Source of the DNA: Miscanthus floridulus | Taxonomy: Eukaryota > Streptophyta > Magnoliopsida > Poales > Poaceae | DNA length: 64,000 nucleotides | Direction: 5' to 3' | Assembly: GCF_019320115.1 (NCBI RefSeq) | Contig: NC_089593.1 | Span: 40,184,914 to 40,248,913 of the forward strand | Shown here: piece by piece, positions 36,570 to 51,100 of the stretch | Layout: every line of letters starts with the position of its first letter | How positions within the stretch are numbered: the first letter of the stretch is position 1 | Made by a program: the position numbers and the translations under genes | The notes under the pieces: model-generated | Databases searched by the model: none | Told to the model about the DNA's origin: nothing | Seen by the model: only the letters and a program-made list of their open reading frames with translations

Positions 36570-38691
36570 GTGCACCCATCTTGCACTAATACTAACACTA
36601 TATCCAAATGGACCAAAACGAGATTCCACTTGAGCCTCGTCATCGAGGTGTTCTATCGGGTGCGGTCAAAATGATTTCTGATCCTTGTTTGGAACAAACC
36701 GTGCACCTGTCTTGCACTAATACTAACACTATCTCCAAACGGACCGAAACAAGATTCCACTTGAGCCTCGTCAACTAGGAGTTCCATCGGGTGCTTCCAA
36801 AATGATTTCCATGACTTGTTTGGCAAAACTGTGCACCTATCTTGCACTGAGACTAACACTATCTCCAAACGGACCAAAACAAGATTCCACTTGAGCCTCG
36901 TCACCTAGGAGTACCATCGGGTGCGTCCAAAATGATTTATGATCCTATGGTACGTTTGGCACAAACCGTGCACCTATCTAGCACTAATACTAACACTATA
37001 TCCAAACGGACTGAAATGAGATTCCACTTGAGCCTCGTCACCTAGGAGTTCTATCAGGTGCGGTCAAAATGATTTCCGAGCCTTGTTTGGAACAAATCGT
37101 GCACCTATCTTGCACTAATACTAACACTATGTCCAAACGGACCGAAATAAGATTCCACTTGAGCCTCATCACCTAGGAGTTCCATCGGGTGCTTCCGAAA
37201 TGATTTCCGAGCCTTGTTTGGCACAAACCATGCACCTATCTTGCACCAATACTAACACTATCTCCAAACGGACCAAAATAAGATTCCACTTGAGCCTCAT
37301 CACCTAGGAGTTCCATCAAGTGCTTTTGAAATAATTTCTGAGCATTATTTGGCACAAACCATGCACCTATCTTGCACTGATGCTAACACTATCTCCAAAT
37401 GGACCGAAACAAGATTCCACTTGAGCCTCGTCACCTAGGAGTACCATCGGGTGCGTCCAAAATGAGTTCTGAGCCTGTGGTACGTTTGGCATAGACCGTG
37501 CACCTATCTTGCACTAATACTAACACTATCCAAACGGACCAAAACGAGATTCCACTTGAGCCTCATCACCTAGGAGTTCTATCGAGTGCGGTCAAAATGA
37601 TTTCCGATCCTTGTTTGGAACAAACCGTGCACCTGTCTTGCACTAATACTAACACTATCTCCAAACGGACCGAAACAAGATTCCACTTGAGCCTCGTCAA
37701 CTAGGAGGTCCATTGGGTTCTTTCGAAATGATTTCCAAGACTTGTTTGGCACAAACCGTGCACCTATCTTGCACTGATACTAACACTATCTCCAAACGGA
37801 CCGAAACAAGATTCCACTTCAGCCTCGTCACCTAGGAGTACCATCGGGTGCGTCCAAAACGATTTCTGATCCTATGGTACGTTTGGAACAAACCGTGCAC
37901 CTATCTTGCACTAATACTAACACTATATCCAAACGGACCGAAACGAGATTCCACTTGAGCCTCGTCACCTAGGAGTTCTATCAGGTGTGGTCAAAATGAT
38001 TTCCGAGCCTTGTTTGGAACAAACCGTGCACCTATTTTGCACTAATACTAACACTATCTCCAAATGGACCGAAATAAGATTCCACTTGAGCCTCATCACC
38101 TAGGAGTTCCATCGGGTGCTTCCGAAATGATTTCCGAGCCTTGTTTGGCACAAACCATGCACCTATCTTGCACTGATACTAACACTATCTCCAAACGGAC
38201 CGAAACAAGATTTCACTTGAGCCTCGTCACCTAGGAGTACCATCGGGTGCGTCCAAAACGGTTTCTGAGCCTATGGTATGTTTGGCACAAACCGTGCACC
38301 TATCTTGCACTAATACTAACACTATATCCAAACGGACCAAAACGAGATTCCACTTGAGCCTCGTCACCTAGGAGTTCTATCAGGTGCGGTCAAAATGATT
38401 TCTGAGCCTTGTTTGGAACAAACCATGCACCTATCTTGCACCAATACTAATACTATCTCCAAACGGACCAAAATAAGATTCCACTTGAGCCTCATCACCT
38501 GGAGTTCCATCGGGTGCTTTTGAAATGATTTCCGAGCCTTATTTGGCACAAACCGTGCACCTATCTTGCACTGATGCTAACACTATCTCCAAACGGACCG
38601 AAACAAGATTCCACTTGAGCCTCGTCACCTAGGAGTACCATCGGGTGCTTCCAAAACAAGTTCTGAGCCTGTGGTATGTTTGGCATAGACC
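36570..38691 (+). repeat. 16-monomer unit P, copy 1 (2,122 bp)
   Basis: It opens with 'gtgcacccatcttgc' and 'catcgaggtgttc'. Small deletions mark P: 'ggcaaaac' (one base) near 36,823, 'cactatccaaacgg' (two bases) near 37,525 and 'cacctggag' (one base) near 38,500. Restoring these four bases gives 2,126 = 11x131 + 5x137, so the unit is 16 monomers. Confidence 0.9.
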
Positions 38692-39619
38692 GTGCACCCA
38701 TCTTGCACTAATACTAACACTATATCCAAATGGACCAAAACGAGATTCCACTTGAGCCTCGTCATCGAGGTGTTCTATCGGGTGCGGTCAAAATGATTTC
38801 TGATCCTTGTTTGGAACAAACCGTGCACCTGTCTTGCACTAATACTAACACTATCTCCAAACGGACCGAAACAAGATTCCACTTGAGCCTCGTCAACTAG
38901 GAGTTCCATCGGGTGCTTCCAAAATGATTTCCATGACTTGTTTGGCAAAACCGTGCACCTATCTTGCACTGAGACTAACACTATCTCCAAACGGACCAAA
39001 ACAAGATTCCACTTGAGCCTCGTCACCTAGGAGTACCATCGGGTGCGTCCAAAATGATTTATGATCCTATGGTACGTTTGGCACAAACCGTGCACCTATC
39101 TAGCACTAATACTAACACTATATCCAAACGGACTGAAATGAGATTCCACTTGAGCCTCGTCACCTAGGAGTTCTATCAGGTGCGGTCAAAATGATTTCCG
39201 AGCCTTGTTTGGAACAAATCGTGCACCTATCTTGCACTAATACTAACACTATCTCCAAACGGACCGAAATAAGATTCCACTTGAGCCTCATCACCTAGGA
39301 GTTCCATCGGGTGCTTCCGAAATGATTTCCGAGCCTTGTTTGGCACAAACCATGCACCTATCTTGCACCAATACTAACACTATCTCCAAACGGACCAAAA
39401 TAAGATTCCACTTGAGCCTCATCACCTAGGAGTTCCATCAAGTGCTTTTGAAATAATTTCTGAGCATTATTTGGCACAAACCATGCACCTATCTTGCACT
39501 GATGCTAACACTATCTCCAAATGGACCGAAACAAGATTCCACTTGAGCCTCGTCACCTAGGAGTACCATCGGGTGCGTCCAAAATGAGTTCTGAGCCTGT
39601 GGTACGTTTGGCATAGACC
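38692..39619 (+). repeat. Unit P, copy 2 (928 bp, about seven monomers, truncated)
   Basis: It opens exactly as copy 1 ('gtgcacccatcttgc', 'catcgaggtgttc', 'ggcaaaac'), but after seven monomers it jumps to the start of copy 3, so about nine monomers are missing. The pair copy 1 + copy 2 makes a 3,050-bp step seen between 37,498 and 40,548 and between 38,775 and 41,825. Confidence 0.85.
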
Positions 39620-41741
39620 GTGCACCTATCTTGCACTAATACTAACACTATATCCAAACAGACCAAAACGAGATTCCACTTGAGCCTCATCACCTAGGAG
39701 TTCTATCGGGTGCGGTCAAAATGATTTCCGATCCTTGTCTGGAACAAACCGTGCACCTGTCTTGCACTAATACTAACACTATCTCCAAACGGACCGAAAC
39801 AAGATTCCACTTGAGCCTCGTCAACTAGGAGTTCCATCGGGTGCTTCCAAAATGATTTCCATGACTTGTTTGGCAAAACCGTGCACCTATCTTGCACTGA
39901 GACTAACACTATCTCCAAACGGACCAAAACAAGATTCCACTTGAGCCTCGTCACCTAGGAGTACCATCGGGTGCGTCCAAAATGATTTATGATCCTATGG
40001 TACGTTTGGCACAAACCGTGCACCTATCTAGCACTAATACTAACACTATATCCAAACGGACTGAAATGAGATTCCACTTGAGCCTCGTCACCTAGGAGTT
40101 CTATCAGGTGCGGTCAAAATGATTTCCGAGCCTTGTTTGGAACAAATCGTGCACCTATCTTGCACTAATACTTACACTATCTCCAAACGGACCGAAATAA
40201 GATTCCACTTGAGCCTCATCACCTAGGAGTTCCATCGGGTGCTTCCGAAATGATTTCCGAGCCTTGTTTGGCACAAACCATGCACCTATCTTGCACCAAT
40301 ACTAACACTATCTCCAAACGGACCAAAATAAGATTCCACTTGAGCCTCATCACCTAGGAGTTCCATCAAGTGCTTTTGAAATAATTTCTGAGCATTATTT
40401 GGCACAAACCATGCACCTATCTTGCACTGATGCTAACACTATCTCCAAATGGACCGAAACAAGATTCCACTTGAGCCTCGTCACCTAGGAGTACCATCGG
40501 GTGCGTCCAAAATGAGTTCTGAGCCTTTGGTACGTTTGGCATAGACCGTGCACCTATCTTGCACTAATACTAACACTATCCAAACGGACCAAAACGAGAT
40601 TCCACTTGAGCCTCATCACCTAGGAGTTCTATCGAGTGCGGTCAAAATGATTTCCGATCCTTGTTTGGAACAAACCGTGCACCTGTCTTGCACTAATACT
40701 AACACTATCTCCAAACGGACCGAAACAAGATTCCACTTGAGCCTCGTCAACTAGGAGGTCCATTGGGTTCTTTCGAAATGATTTCCAAGACTTGTTTGGC
40801 ACAAACCGTGCACCTATCTTGCACTGATACTAACACTATCTCCAAACGGACCGAAACAAGATTCCACTTCAGCCTCGTCACCTAGGAGTACCATCGGGTG
40901 CGTCCAAAACGATTTCTGATCCTATGGTACGTTTGGAACAAACCGTGCACCTATCTTGCACTAATACTAACACTATATCCAAACGGACCGAAACGAGATT
41001 CCACTTGAGCCTCGTCACCTAGGAGTTCTATCAGGTGTGGTCAAAATGATTTCCGAGCCTTGTTTGGAACAAACCGTGCACCTATTTTGCACTAATACTA
41101 ACACTATCTCCAAACGGACCGAAATAAGATTCCACTTGAGCCTCATCACCTAGGAGTTCCATCGGGTGCTTCCGAAATGATTTCCGAGCCTTGTTTGGCA
41201 CAAACCATGCACCTATCTTGCACTGATACTAACACTATCTCCAAACGGACCGAAACAAGATTTCACTTGAGCCTCGTCACCTAGGAGTACCATCGGGTGC
41301 GTCCAAAACGGTTTCTGAGCCTATGGTATCTTTGGCACAAACCGTGCACCTATCTTGCACTAATACTAACACTATATCCAAACGGACCAAAACGAGATTC
41401 CACTTGAGCCTCGTCACCTAGGAGTTCTATCAGGTGCGGTCAAAATGATTTCTGAGCCTTGTTTGGAACAAACCATGCACCTATCTTGCACCAATACTAA
41501 TACTATCTCCAAACGGACCAAAATAAGATTCCACTTGAGCCTCATCACCTGGAGTTCCATCGGGTGCTTTTGAAATGATTTCCGAGCCTTATTTGGCACA
41601 AACCGTGCACCTATCTTGCACTGATGCTAACACTATCTCCAAACGGACCGAAACAAGATTCCACTTGAGCCTCGTCACCTAGGAGTACCATCGGGTGCTT
41701 CCAAAACAAGTTCTGAGCCTGTGGTACGTTTGGCATAGACC
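39620..41741 (+). repeat. 16-monomer unit P, copy 3 (2,122 bp, first monomer replaced)
   Basis: It has the same length and internal order as copy 1. Its first monomer is different: it carries 'aaacagaccaaaacg' and 'cttgtctgg', markers otherwise seen at 32,6xx in block Q, in place of the 'catcgagg' monomer. This looks like an exchange between P and Q at single-monomer scale. Private changes include 'actaatacttacac' near 40,165. Confidence 0.85.
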
Positions 41742-44700
41742 GTGCACCCATCTTGCACTAATACTAACACTATATCCAAATGGACCAAAACGAGATTCCA
41801 CTTGAGCCTCGTCATCGAGGTGTTCTATCGGGTGCGGTCAAAATGATTTCTGATCCTTGTTTGGAACAAACCGTGCACCTGTCTTGCACTAATACTAACA
41901 CTATCTCCAAATGGACCGAAACAAGATTCCACTTGAGCCTCGTCAACTAGGAGTTCCATCGGGTGCTTCCAAAATGATTTCCATGACTTGTTTGGCAAAA
42001 CCGTGCACCTATCTTGCACTGAGACTAACACTATCTCCAAACGGACCAAAACAAGATTCCACTTGAGCCTCGTCACCTAGGAGTACCATCGGGTGCGTCC
42101 AAAATGATTTATGATCCTATGGTACGTTTGGCACAAACCGTGCACCTATCTAGCACTAATACTAACACTATATCCAAACGGACTGAAATGAGATTCCACT
42201 TGAGCCTCGTCACCTAGGAGTTCTATCAGGTGCGGTCAAAATGATTTCCGAGCCTTGTTTGGAACAAATCGTGCACCTATCTTGCACTAATACTAACACT
42301 ATCTCCAAACGGACCGAAATAAGATTCCACTTGAGCCTCATCACCTAGGAGTTCCATCGGGTGCTTCCGAAATGATTTCCGAGCCTTGTTTGGCACAAAC
42401 CATGCACCTATCTTGCACCAATACTAACACTATCTCCAAACGGACCAAAATAAGATTCCACTTGAGCCTCATCACCTAGGAGTTCCATCAAGTGCTTTTG
42501 AAATAATTTCTGAGCATTATTTGGCACAAACCATGCACCTATCTTGCACTGATGCTAACACTATCTCCAAATGGACCGAAACAAGATTCCACTTGAGCCT
42601 CGTCACCTAGGAGTACCATCGGGTGCGTCCAAAATGAGTTCTGAGCCTGTGGTACGTTTGGCATAGACCGTGCACCTATCTTGCACTAATACTAACACTA
42701 TCCAAACGGACCAAAACGAGATTCCATTTGAGCCTCATCACCTAGGAGTTCTATCGAGTGCGGTCAAAATGATTTCCGATCCTTGTTTGGAACAAACCGT
42801 GCACCTGTCTTGCACTAATACTAACACTATCTCCAAACGGACCGAAACAAGATTCCACTTGAGCCTCGTCAACTAGGAGGTCCATTGGGTTCTTTCGAAA
42901 TGATTTCCAAGACTTGTTTGGCACAAACCGTGCACCTATCTTGCACTGATACTAACACTATCTCCAAACGGACCGAAACAAGATTCCACTTCAGCCTCGT
43001 CACCTAGGAGTACCATCGGGTGCGTCCAAAACGATTTCTGATCCTATGGTACGTTTGGAACAAACCGTGCACCTATCTTGCACTAATACTAACACTATAT
43101 CCAAACGGACCGAAACGAGATTCCACTTGAGCCTCGTCACCTAGGAGTTCTATCAGGTGTGGTCAAAATGATTTCCGAGCCTTGTTTGGAACAAACCGTG
43201 CACCTATTTTGCACTAATACTAACACTATCTCCAAACGGACCGAAATAAGATTCCACTTGAGCCTCATCACCTAGGAGTTCCATCGGGTGCTTCCGAAAT
43301 GATTTCCGAGCCTTGTTTGGCACAAACCATGCACCTATCTTGCACTGATACTAACACTATCTCCAAACGGACCGAAACAAGATTTCACTTGAGCCTCGTC
43401 ACCTAGGAGTACCATCGGGTGCGTCCAAAACGGTTTCTGAGCCTATGGTATGTTTGGCACAAACCGTGCACCTATCTTGCACTAATACTAACACTATATC
43501 CAAACGGACCAAAACGAGATTCCACTTGAGCCTCGTCACCTAGGAGTTCTATCAGGTGCGGTCAAAATGATTTCTGAGCCTTGTTTGGAACAAACCATGC
43601 ACCTATCTTGCACCAATACTAATACTATCTCCAAACGGACCAAAATAAGATTCCACTTGAGCCTCATCACCTGGAGTTCCATCGGGTGCTTTTGAAATGA
43701 TTTCCGAGCCTTATTTGGCACAAACCGTGCACCTATCTTGCACTGATGCTAACACTATCTCCAAACGAACCGAAACAAGATTCCACTTGAGCCTCGTCAC
43801 CTAGGAGTACCATCGGGTGCGTCCAAAACAAGTTCTGAGCCTGTGGTACGTTTGGCATAGACCGTGCACATATCTTGCACTAATACTAACACTATATCCA
43901 AACGGACCAAAACGAGATTCCACTTGAGCCTCGTCACCGAGGAGTTCTATCGGGTGCGGTCAAAATGATTTCCGATCCTTGTTTGGAACAAACCGTGCAC
44001 CTGTCTTGCACTAATACTAACACTATCTCCAAACGGACCAAAACAAGATTCCACTTGAGCCTTGTCAACTAGGAGTTCCATCGGGTGCTTCCGAAATGAT
44101 TTCCATGACTTGTTTGGCACAAACCGTGCACCTATCTTGCATAGAGACTAACACTATCTCCAAACGGACCGAAACAAGATTCCACTTGAGCCTCGTCACC
44201 TAGGAGTACCATCGGGTGCGTCCAAAATGATTTCTGATCCTATGGTACGTTTGTCACAAACCGTGCACCTATCTTGCACTAATACTAACACTATATCCAA
44301 ATGGACCGAAATGAGATTCCACTTGAGCCTCGTCACCTAGGAGTTCTATCAGGTGCGGTCAAAATGATTTCCGAGCCTTGTTTGGAACAAATCGTGCACC
44401 TATCTTGCACTAATACTAACACTATGTCCAAACGGACCGAAATAAGATTCCACTTGAGCCTCATCACCTAGGAGTTCCATCGGGTGCTTCCAAAATGATT
44501 TCCGAGCCTTGTTTGGCACAAACCGTGCACCTATCTTGCACTAATACTAACACTATATCCAAACAGACCGAAACAAGATTCCACTTGAGCCTCATCACCT
44601 AGGAGTTCTATCGAGTGCGGTCAAAATGATTTTCGAGCCTTGTTTGGAACAAACCATGCACCTATCTTGCACCAATACTAACACTATCTCCAAACGGACC

Positions 44701-47700
44701 AAAATAAGATTCCACTTGAGCCTCATCACCAAGGAGTTCCATCGAGTGCTTTTGAAATAATTTCTGAGCATTATTTGGCACAAAGCATGCACCTATCTTG
44801 CACTGATGCTAACACTATCTCCAAATGGACCGAAACAAGATTCCACTTGAGCCTCGTCACCTAGGAGTACCATCGGGTGCGTCCAAAATGAGTTCTGAGC
44901 CTGTGGTACGTTTGGCATAGACCGTGCACCTATCTTGCACTAATACTAACACTATATCCAAACGGACCAAAACGAGATTCCACTTGAGCCTCATCACCTA
45001 GGAGTTCTATCGGGTGCGGTCAAAATGATTTCCGATCCTTGTTTGGAACAAACCATGCACCTGTCTTGCACTAATACTAACACTATCTCCAAATGGACCG
45101 AAACAAGATTCCACTTGAGCCTCGTCAACTAGGAGTTCCATTGGGTTGTTCCGAAATGATTTCCAAGACATGTTTGGCACAAACCGTGCACCTATCTTGC
45201 ACTGATACTAACACTATCTCCAAACGGACCAAAACAAGATTCCACTTGAGCCTCGTCACCTAGGAGTACCATCGGGTGCGTCCAAAATGATTTCTGATCC
45301 TATGGTACGTTTGGAACAAACCGTGCACCTATCTTGCACTAATACTAACACTATATCCAAACGGACCGAAACGAGATTCCACTTGAGCCTCGTCACCTAG
45401 GAGTTCTATCAGGTGTGGTCAAAATGATTTCCGAGCCTTGTTTGGAACAAACCGTGCACCTATCTTGCACTAATACTAACACTATCTCCAAACGGACCGA
45501 AATAAGATTCCACTAGAGCCTCATCACCTAGGAGTTCCATCGGGTGCTTCTGAAATAATTTCCGAGCCTTATTTGGCACAAACCGTGCACCTATCTTGCA
45601 CTGATACTAACACTATGTCCAAACGGATCGAAACAAGATTCCACTTGAGCCTCGTCACCTAGGAGTACCATCGGGTGCGTCCAAAACAATTTCTGGGCCT
45701 ATGGTACGTTTGGCACAAACTGTGCACCTATCTTGCACTAATACTAACACTATATCCAAATGGATTGAAACAAGATTCCACTTGGGCCTCATCACCAAGG
45801 AGTTCTATCGGGTGAGGACAAAATGATTTCTGAGCCTTGTTTGGAACAAACCGTGCACCTATCTTGCACTAATACTAACACTATATCCAAACAGACCAAA
45901 CCGAGATTCCACTTGAGCCTCATCACCTACGAGTTCTATCGGGTGCGGTCAAAATGATTTCCGATCCTTGTCTGGAACAAACCGTGCACCTGTCTTGCAC
46001 TAATACTAACACTATCTCCAAATGGACCGAAACAAGATTCCACTTGAGCCTCGTCAACTAGGAGTTCCATTGGGTTCTTCCGAAATGATTTCCAAGACTT
46101 GTTTGGCATAAACCGTGCACCTATCTTGCACTGATACTAACACTATCTCCAAACGGACCGAAACAAGATTCCACTTGAGCCTCGTCACCTAGGAGTACCA
46201 TCGGGTGTGTCCAAAACGATTTCTGATCCTATGGTACGTTTGGAACAAACCGTGCACCTATCTTGCACTAATACTAACACTATATCCAAATGGACTAAAA
46301 CGAGATTCCACTTGAGCCTCGTCTCCTAGGAGTTCTATCAGGTGTGGTCAAAATGATTTCCGAGCCTTGTTTGGAACAAACCGTGCACCTATCTTGCACT
46401 AATACTAACACTATCTCCAAACGGACCGAAATAAGATTCCACTTGAGCCTCATCACCTAGGAGTTCCATCAGGTGCTTCTGAAATGATTTCCGAGCCTTA
46501 TTTGGCACAAACCGTGCACCTATCTTGCACTGATATTAACACTATGTCCAAATGGATCGTAACAAGATTCCACTTGAGCCTCGTCACCTAGGAGTACCAT
46601 CGGGTGCGTCCAAAATAATTTCTGGGCCTATGGTATGTTTGGCACAAACTATGCACCTATCTTGCACTAATACTAACACTATATCCAAATGGATCGAAAC
46701 GAGATTCCACTTGAGCCTCGTCACCAAGGAGTTCTATCGGGTGAGGTCAAAATGATTTCTGAGCCTTGTTTGGAACAAACCGTGCACCTATCTTGCACTA
46801 ATACTAACACTATCTCCAAACGGACCAAAATAAGATTCCTCTTGAGCCTAATCACCTAGGAGTTACATCGGGTGCTTCTAAAATGATTTCTGAGTCTTGT
46901 TTGGCACAAAACGTGCTCGTATCTTGCACTGATACTAACACTATCTCCAAATGGACCAAAACAAGATTCCACTTGAGCCTCGTCACCTAGGAGTACCATC
47001 GGGTGCATGCAAAATGATTTCTGAGCATATGGCACGTTTGGCACAAACCGTGCACCTATCTTGAACTAATACTAACACTATATCCAAATGGACCGAAACA
47101 AGATTCCACTTGAGCCTCGTCGCCTAGGAGTACCATCGGGTGCGTCCAAAACGATTTCTGAGCCTATGGTATGTTTGGCACAAACTGTGCACCAATCTTG
47201 CACTAATACTAACACTATATCCAAACGGACCGATACGAGATTCCACTTGAGCCTCGTCACCTTGGAGTTCTATCGAGTGAGGTCAAAATGATTACCGAGC
47301 CTTGTTTGGAACAAACCGTGCACCTATCTTACACTAATACTAACACTATCTCCAAACGGACCGAAATAAGATTCCACTTGAGCCTCGTCACCTAGGAGTA
47401 CCATCGGGTGCGTCCAAAATGATTTCTGAGCCCATGGTACGTTTGGCACAAACCATGCACCTATCTTGCACTAATACTAACACTATATCCAAACGGATAG
47501 AAACAAGATTCCACTTGAGCCTCATCACCTAGGAGTTCTATCGAGTGAGGTCAAAATGATTTCTGAGCCCTGTTTGGAACAAACCGTGCACCTATCTTGC
47601 ACTAATACTAACACTATAACCAAATGGACTAAAACAAGATTCCACTTGAGCCTCATCACCTAGGAGTTCCATCGGGTGCTTCCGAAATGAATTCCGAGCC

Positions 47701-48115
47701 TTGTTTGGCACAAACCGTGCACCTATCTTGCACTAATACTAACACTATATCCAAACAGACCGAAACGAGATTCCACTTGAGCCTCATCACCTAGGAGTTC
47801 TATCGGGTGCGGTCAAAATGATTTCTGAGCCTTGTTTGGAACAAACCATGCACCTATCTTGCACCAATACTAACACTATCTCCAAACGGACCAAAATAAG
47901 ATTCCACTTGAGCCTCATCACCTAGGAGTTCCATCGGGTGCTTTTGAAATGATTTCCGAGCCTTATTTAGCACAAACCGTGCACCTTTCTTGCACTGATG
48001 CTAACACTATCTCCAAACGGACCGAAACAAGATTCCACTTGAGCCTCGTCACCTAGGAGTACCATCGGGTGCTTCCAAAACAAGTTCTGAGCCTGTGGTA
48101 CGTTTGGCATAGACC
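41742..48115 (+). repeat. 48-monomer unit G, copy 1 (6,374 bp)
   Basis: G is composite: a P copy (41,742-43,863), then a second version of block Q (to about 47,740), then a short linker. Restoring the four P-specific lost bases gives 6,378 = 33x131 + 15x137, so it has 48 monomers. Every marker recurs at +6,374 bp: 42,670/49,044, 44,595/50,969, 46,552/52,926, 47,078/53,452. Private changes include 'cactagagcc' near 45,512 and 'gtgctcgtatc' near 46,913. Confidence 0.93.
43270..47740 (+). repeat. Block Q, copy 2 (inside G copy 1)
   Basis: Homologous to 30,000-34,470 at offset 13,279. Compared with the first copy it has 'gcatagagac' for 'gcacagagac' and 'ggttgttcc' for 'ggttcttcc' in the T3 monomer near 45,145. 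Inside G copy 2 the same block lies 6,374 bp further on (49,644-54,114). Confidence 0.85.
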
Positions 48116-51100
48116 GTGCACCTATCTTGCACTAATACTAACACTATATCCAAATGGACCAAAACGAGATTTCACTTGAGCCTTGTCATCGAGGTGTTCT
48201 ATCGGGTGCGGTCAAAATGATTTCTGATCCTTGTTTGGAACAAACCGTGCACCTGTCTTGCACTAATACTAACACTATCTCCAAACGGACCGAAACAAGA
48301 TTCCACTTGAGCCTCGTCAACTAGGAGTTCCATCGGGTGCTTCCAAAATGATTTCCATGACTTGTTTGGCAAAACCGTGCACCTATCTTGCACTGAGACT
48401 AACACTATCTCCAAACGGACCAAAACAAGATTCCACTTGAGCCTCGTCACCTAGGAGTACCATCGGGTGCGTCCAAAATGATTTATGATCCTATGGTACG
48501 TTTGGCACAAACCGTGCACCTATCTAGCACTAATACTAACACTATATCCAAACGGACTGAAATGAGATTCCACTTGAGCCTCGTCACCTAGGAGTTCTAT
48601 CAGGTGCGGTCAAAATGATTTCCGAGCCTTGTTTGGAACAAATCGTGCACCTATCTTGCACTAATACTAACACTATCTCCAAACGGACCGAAATAAGATT
48701 CCACTTGAGCCTCATCACCTAGGAGTTCCATCGGGTGCTTCCGAAATGATTTCCGAGCCTTGTTTGGCACAAACCATGCACCTATCTTGCACCAATACTA
48801 ACACTATCTCCAAACGGACCAAAATAAGATTCCACTTGAGCCTCATCACCTAGGAGTTCCATCAAGTGCTTTTGAAATAATTTCTGAGCATTATTTGGCA
48901 CAAACCATGCACCTATCTTGCACTGATGCTAACACTATCTCCAAATGGACCGAAACAAGATTCCACTTGAGCCTCGTCACCTAGGAGTACCATCGGGTGC
49001 GTCCGAAATGAGTTCTGAGCCTGTGGTACGTTTGGCATAGACCGTGCACCTATCTTGCACTAATACTAACACTATCCAAACGGACCAAAACGAGATTCCA
49101 TTTGAGCCTCATCACCTAGGAGTTCTATCGAGTGCGGTCAAAATGATTTCCGATCCTTGTTTGGAACAAACCGTGCACCTGTCTTGCACTAATACTAACA
49201 CTATCTCCAAACGGACCGAAACAAGATTCCACTTGAGCCTCGTCAACTAGGAGGTCCATTGGGTTCTTTCGAAATGATTTCCAAGACTTGTTTGGCACAA
49301 ACCGTGCACCTATCTTGCACTGATACTAACACTATCTCCAAACGGACCGAAACAAGATTCCACTTCAGCCTCGTCACCTAGGAGTACCATCGGGTGCGTC
49401 CAAAACGATTTCTGATCCTATGGTACGTTTGGAACAAACCGTGCACCTATCTTGCACTAATACTAACACTATATCCAAACGGACCGAAACGAGATTCCAC
49501 TTGAGCCTCGTCACCTAGGAGTTCTATCAGGTGTGGTCAAAATGATTTCCGAGCCTTGTTTGGAACAAACCGTGCACCTATTTTGCACTAATACTAACAC
49601 TATCTCCAAACGGACCGAAATAAGATTCCACTTGAGCCTCATCACCTAGGAGTTCCATCGGGTGCTTCCGAAATGATTTCCGAGCCTTGTTTGGCACAAA
49701 CCATGCACCTATCTTGCACTGATACTAACACTATCTCCAAACGGACCGAAACAAGATTTCACTTGAGCCTCGTCACCTAGGAGTACCATCGGGTGCGTCC
49801 AAAACGGTTTCTGAGCCTATGGTATGTTTGGCACAAACCGTGCACCTATCTTGCACTAATACTAACACTATATCCAAACGGACCAAAACGAGATTCCACT
49901 TGAGCCTCGTCACCTAGGAGTTCTATCAGGTGCGGTCAAAATGATTTCTGAGCCTTGTTTGGAACAAACCATGCACCTATCTTGCACCAATACTAATACT
50001 ATCTCCAAACGGACCAAAATAAGATTCCACTTGAGCCTCATCACCTGGAGTTCCATCGGGTGCTTTTGAAATGATTTCCGAGCCTTATTTGGCACAAACC
50101 GTGCACCTATCTTGCACTGATGCTAACACTATCTCCAAACGAACCGAAACAAGATTCCACTTGAGCCTCGTCACCTAGGAGTACCATCGGGTGCGTCCAA
50201 AACAAGTTCTGAGCCTGTGGTACGTTTGGCATAGACCGTGCACATATCTTGCACTAATACTAACACTATATCCAAACGGACCAAAACGAGATTCCACTTG
50301 AGCCTCGTCACCGAGGAGTTCTATCGGGTGCGGTCAAAATGATTTCCGATCCTTGTTTGGAACAAACCGTGCACCTGTCCTGCACTAATACTAACACTAT
50401 CTCCAAACGGACCAAAACAAGATTCCACTTGAGCCTTGTCAACTAGGAGTTCCATCGGGTGCTTCCGAAATGATTTCCATGACTTGTTTGGCACAAACCG
50501 TGCACCTATCTTGCATAGAGACTAACACTATCTCCAAACGGACCGAAACAAGATTCCACTTGAGCCTCGTCACCTAGGAGTACCATCGGGTGCGTCCAAA
50601 ATGATTTCTGATCCTATGGTACGTTTGTCACAAACCGTGCACCTATCTTGCACTAATACTAACACTATATCCAAATGGACCGAAATGAGATTCCACTTGA
50701 GCCTCGTCACCTAGGAGTTCTATCAGGTGCGGTCAAAATGATTTCCGAGCCTTGTTTGGAACAAATCGTGCACCTATCTTGCACTAATACTAACACTATG
50801 TCCAAACGGACCGAAATAAGATTCCACTTGAGCCTCATCACCTAGGAGTTCCATCGGGTGCTTCCGAAATGATTTCCGAGCCTTGTTTGGCACAAACCGT
50901 GCACCTATCTTGCACTAATACTAACACTATATCCAAACAGACCGAAACAAGATTCCACTTGAGCCTCATCACCTAGGAGTTCTATCGAGTGCGGTCAAAA
51001 TGATTTTCGAGCCTTGTTTGGAACAAACCATGCACCTATCTTGCACCAATACTAACACTATCTCCAAACGGACCAAAATAAGATTCCACTTGAGCCTCAT

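Noticed and set aside
36653..36904. 83-codon minus-strand frame, found in near-identical form at 38,775, 39,703, 41,825, 48,199 and 54,573
   Set aside because: Conservation is explained by tandem duplication of the P and G units. The one-base loss in 'ggcaaaac' shifts the frame past the usual stop. Nothing resembles a protein domain.
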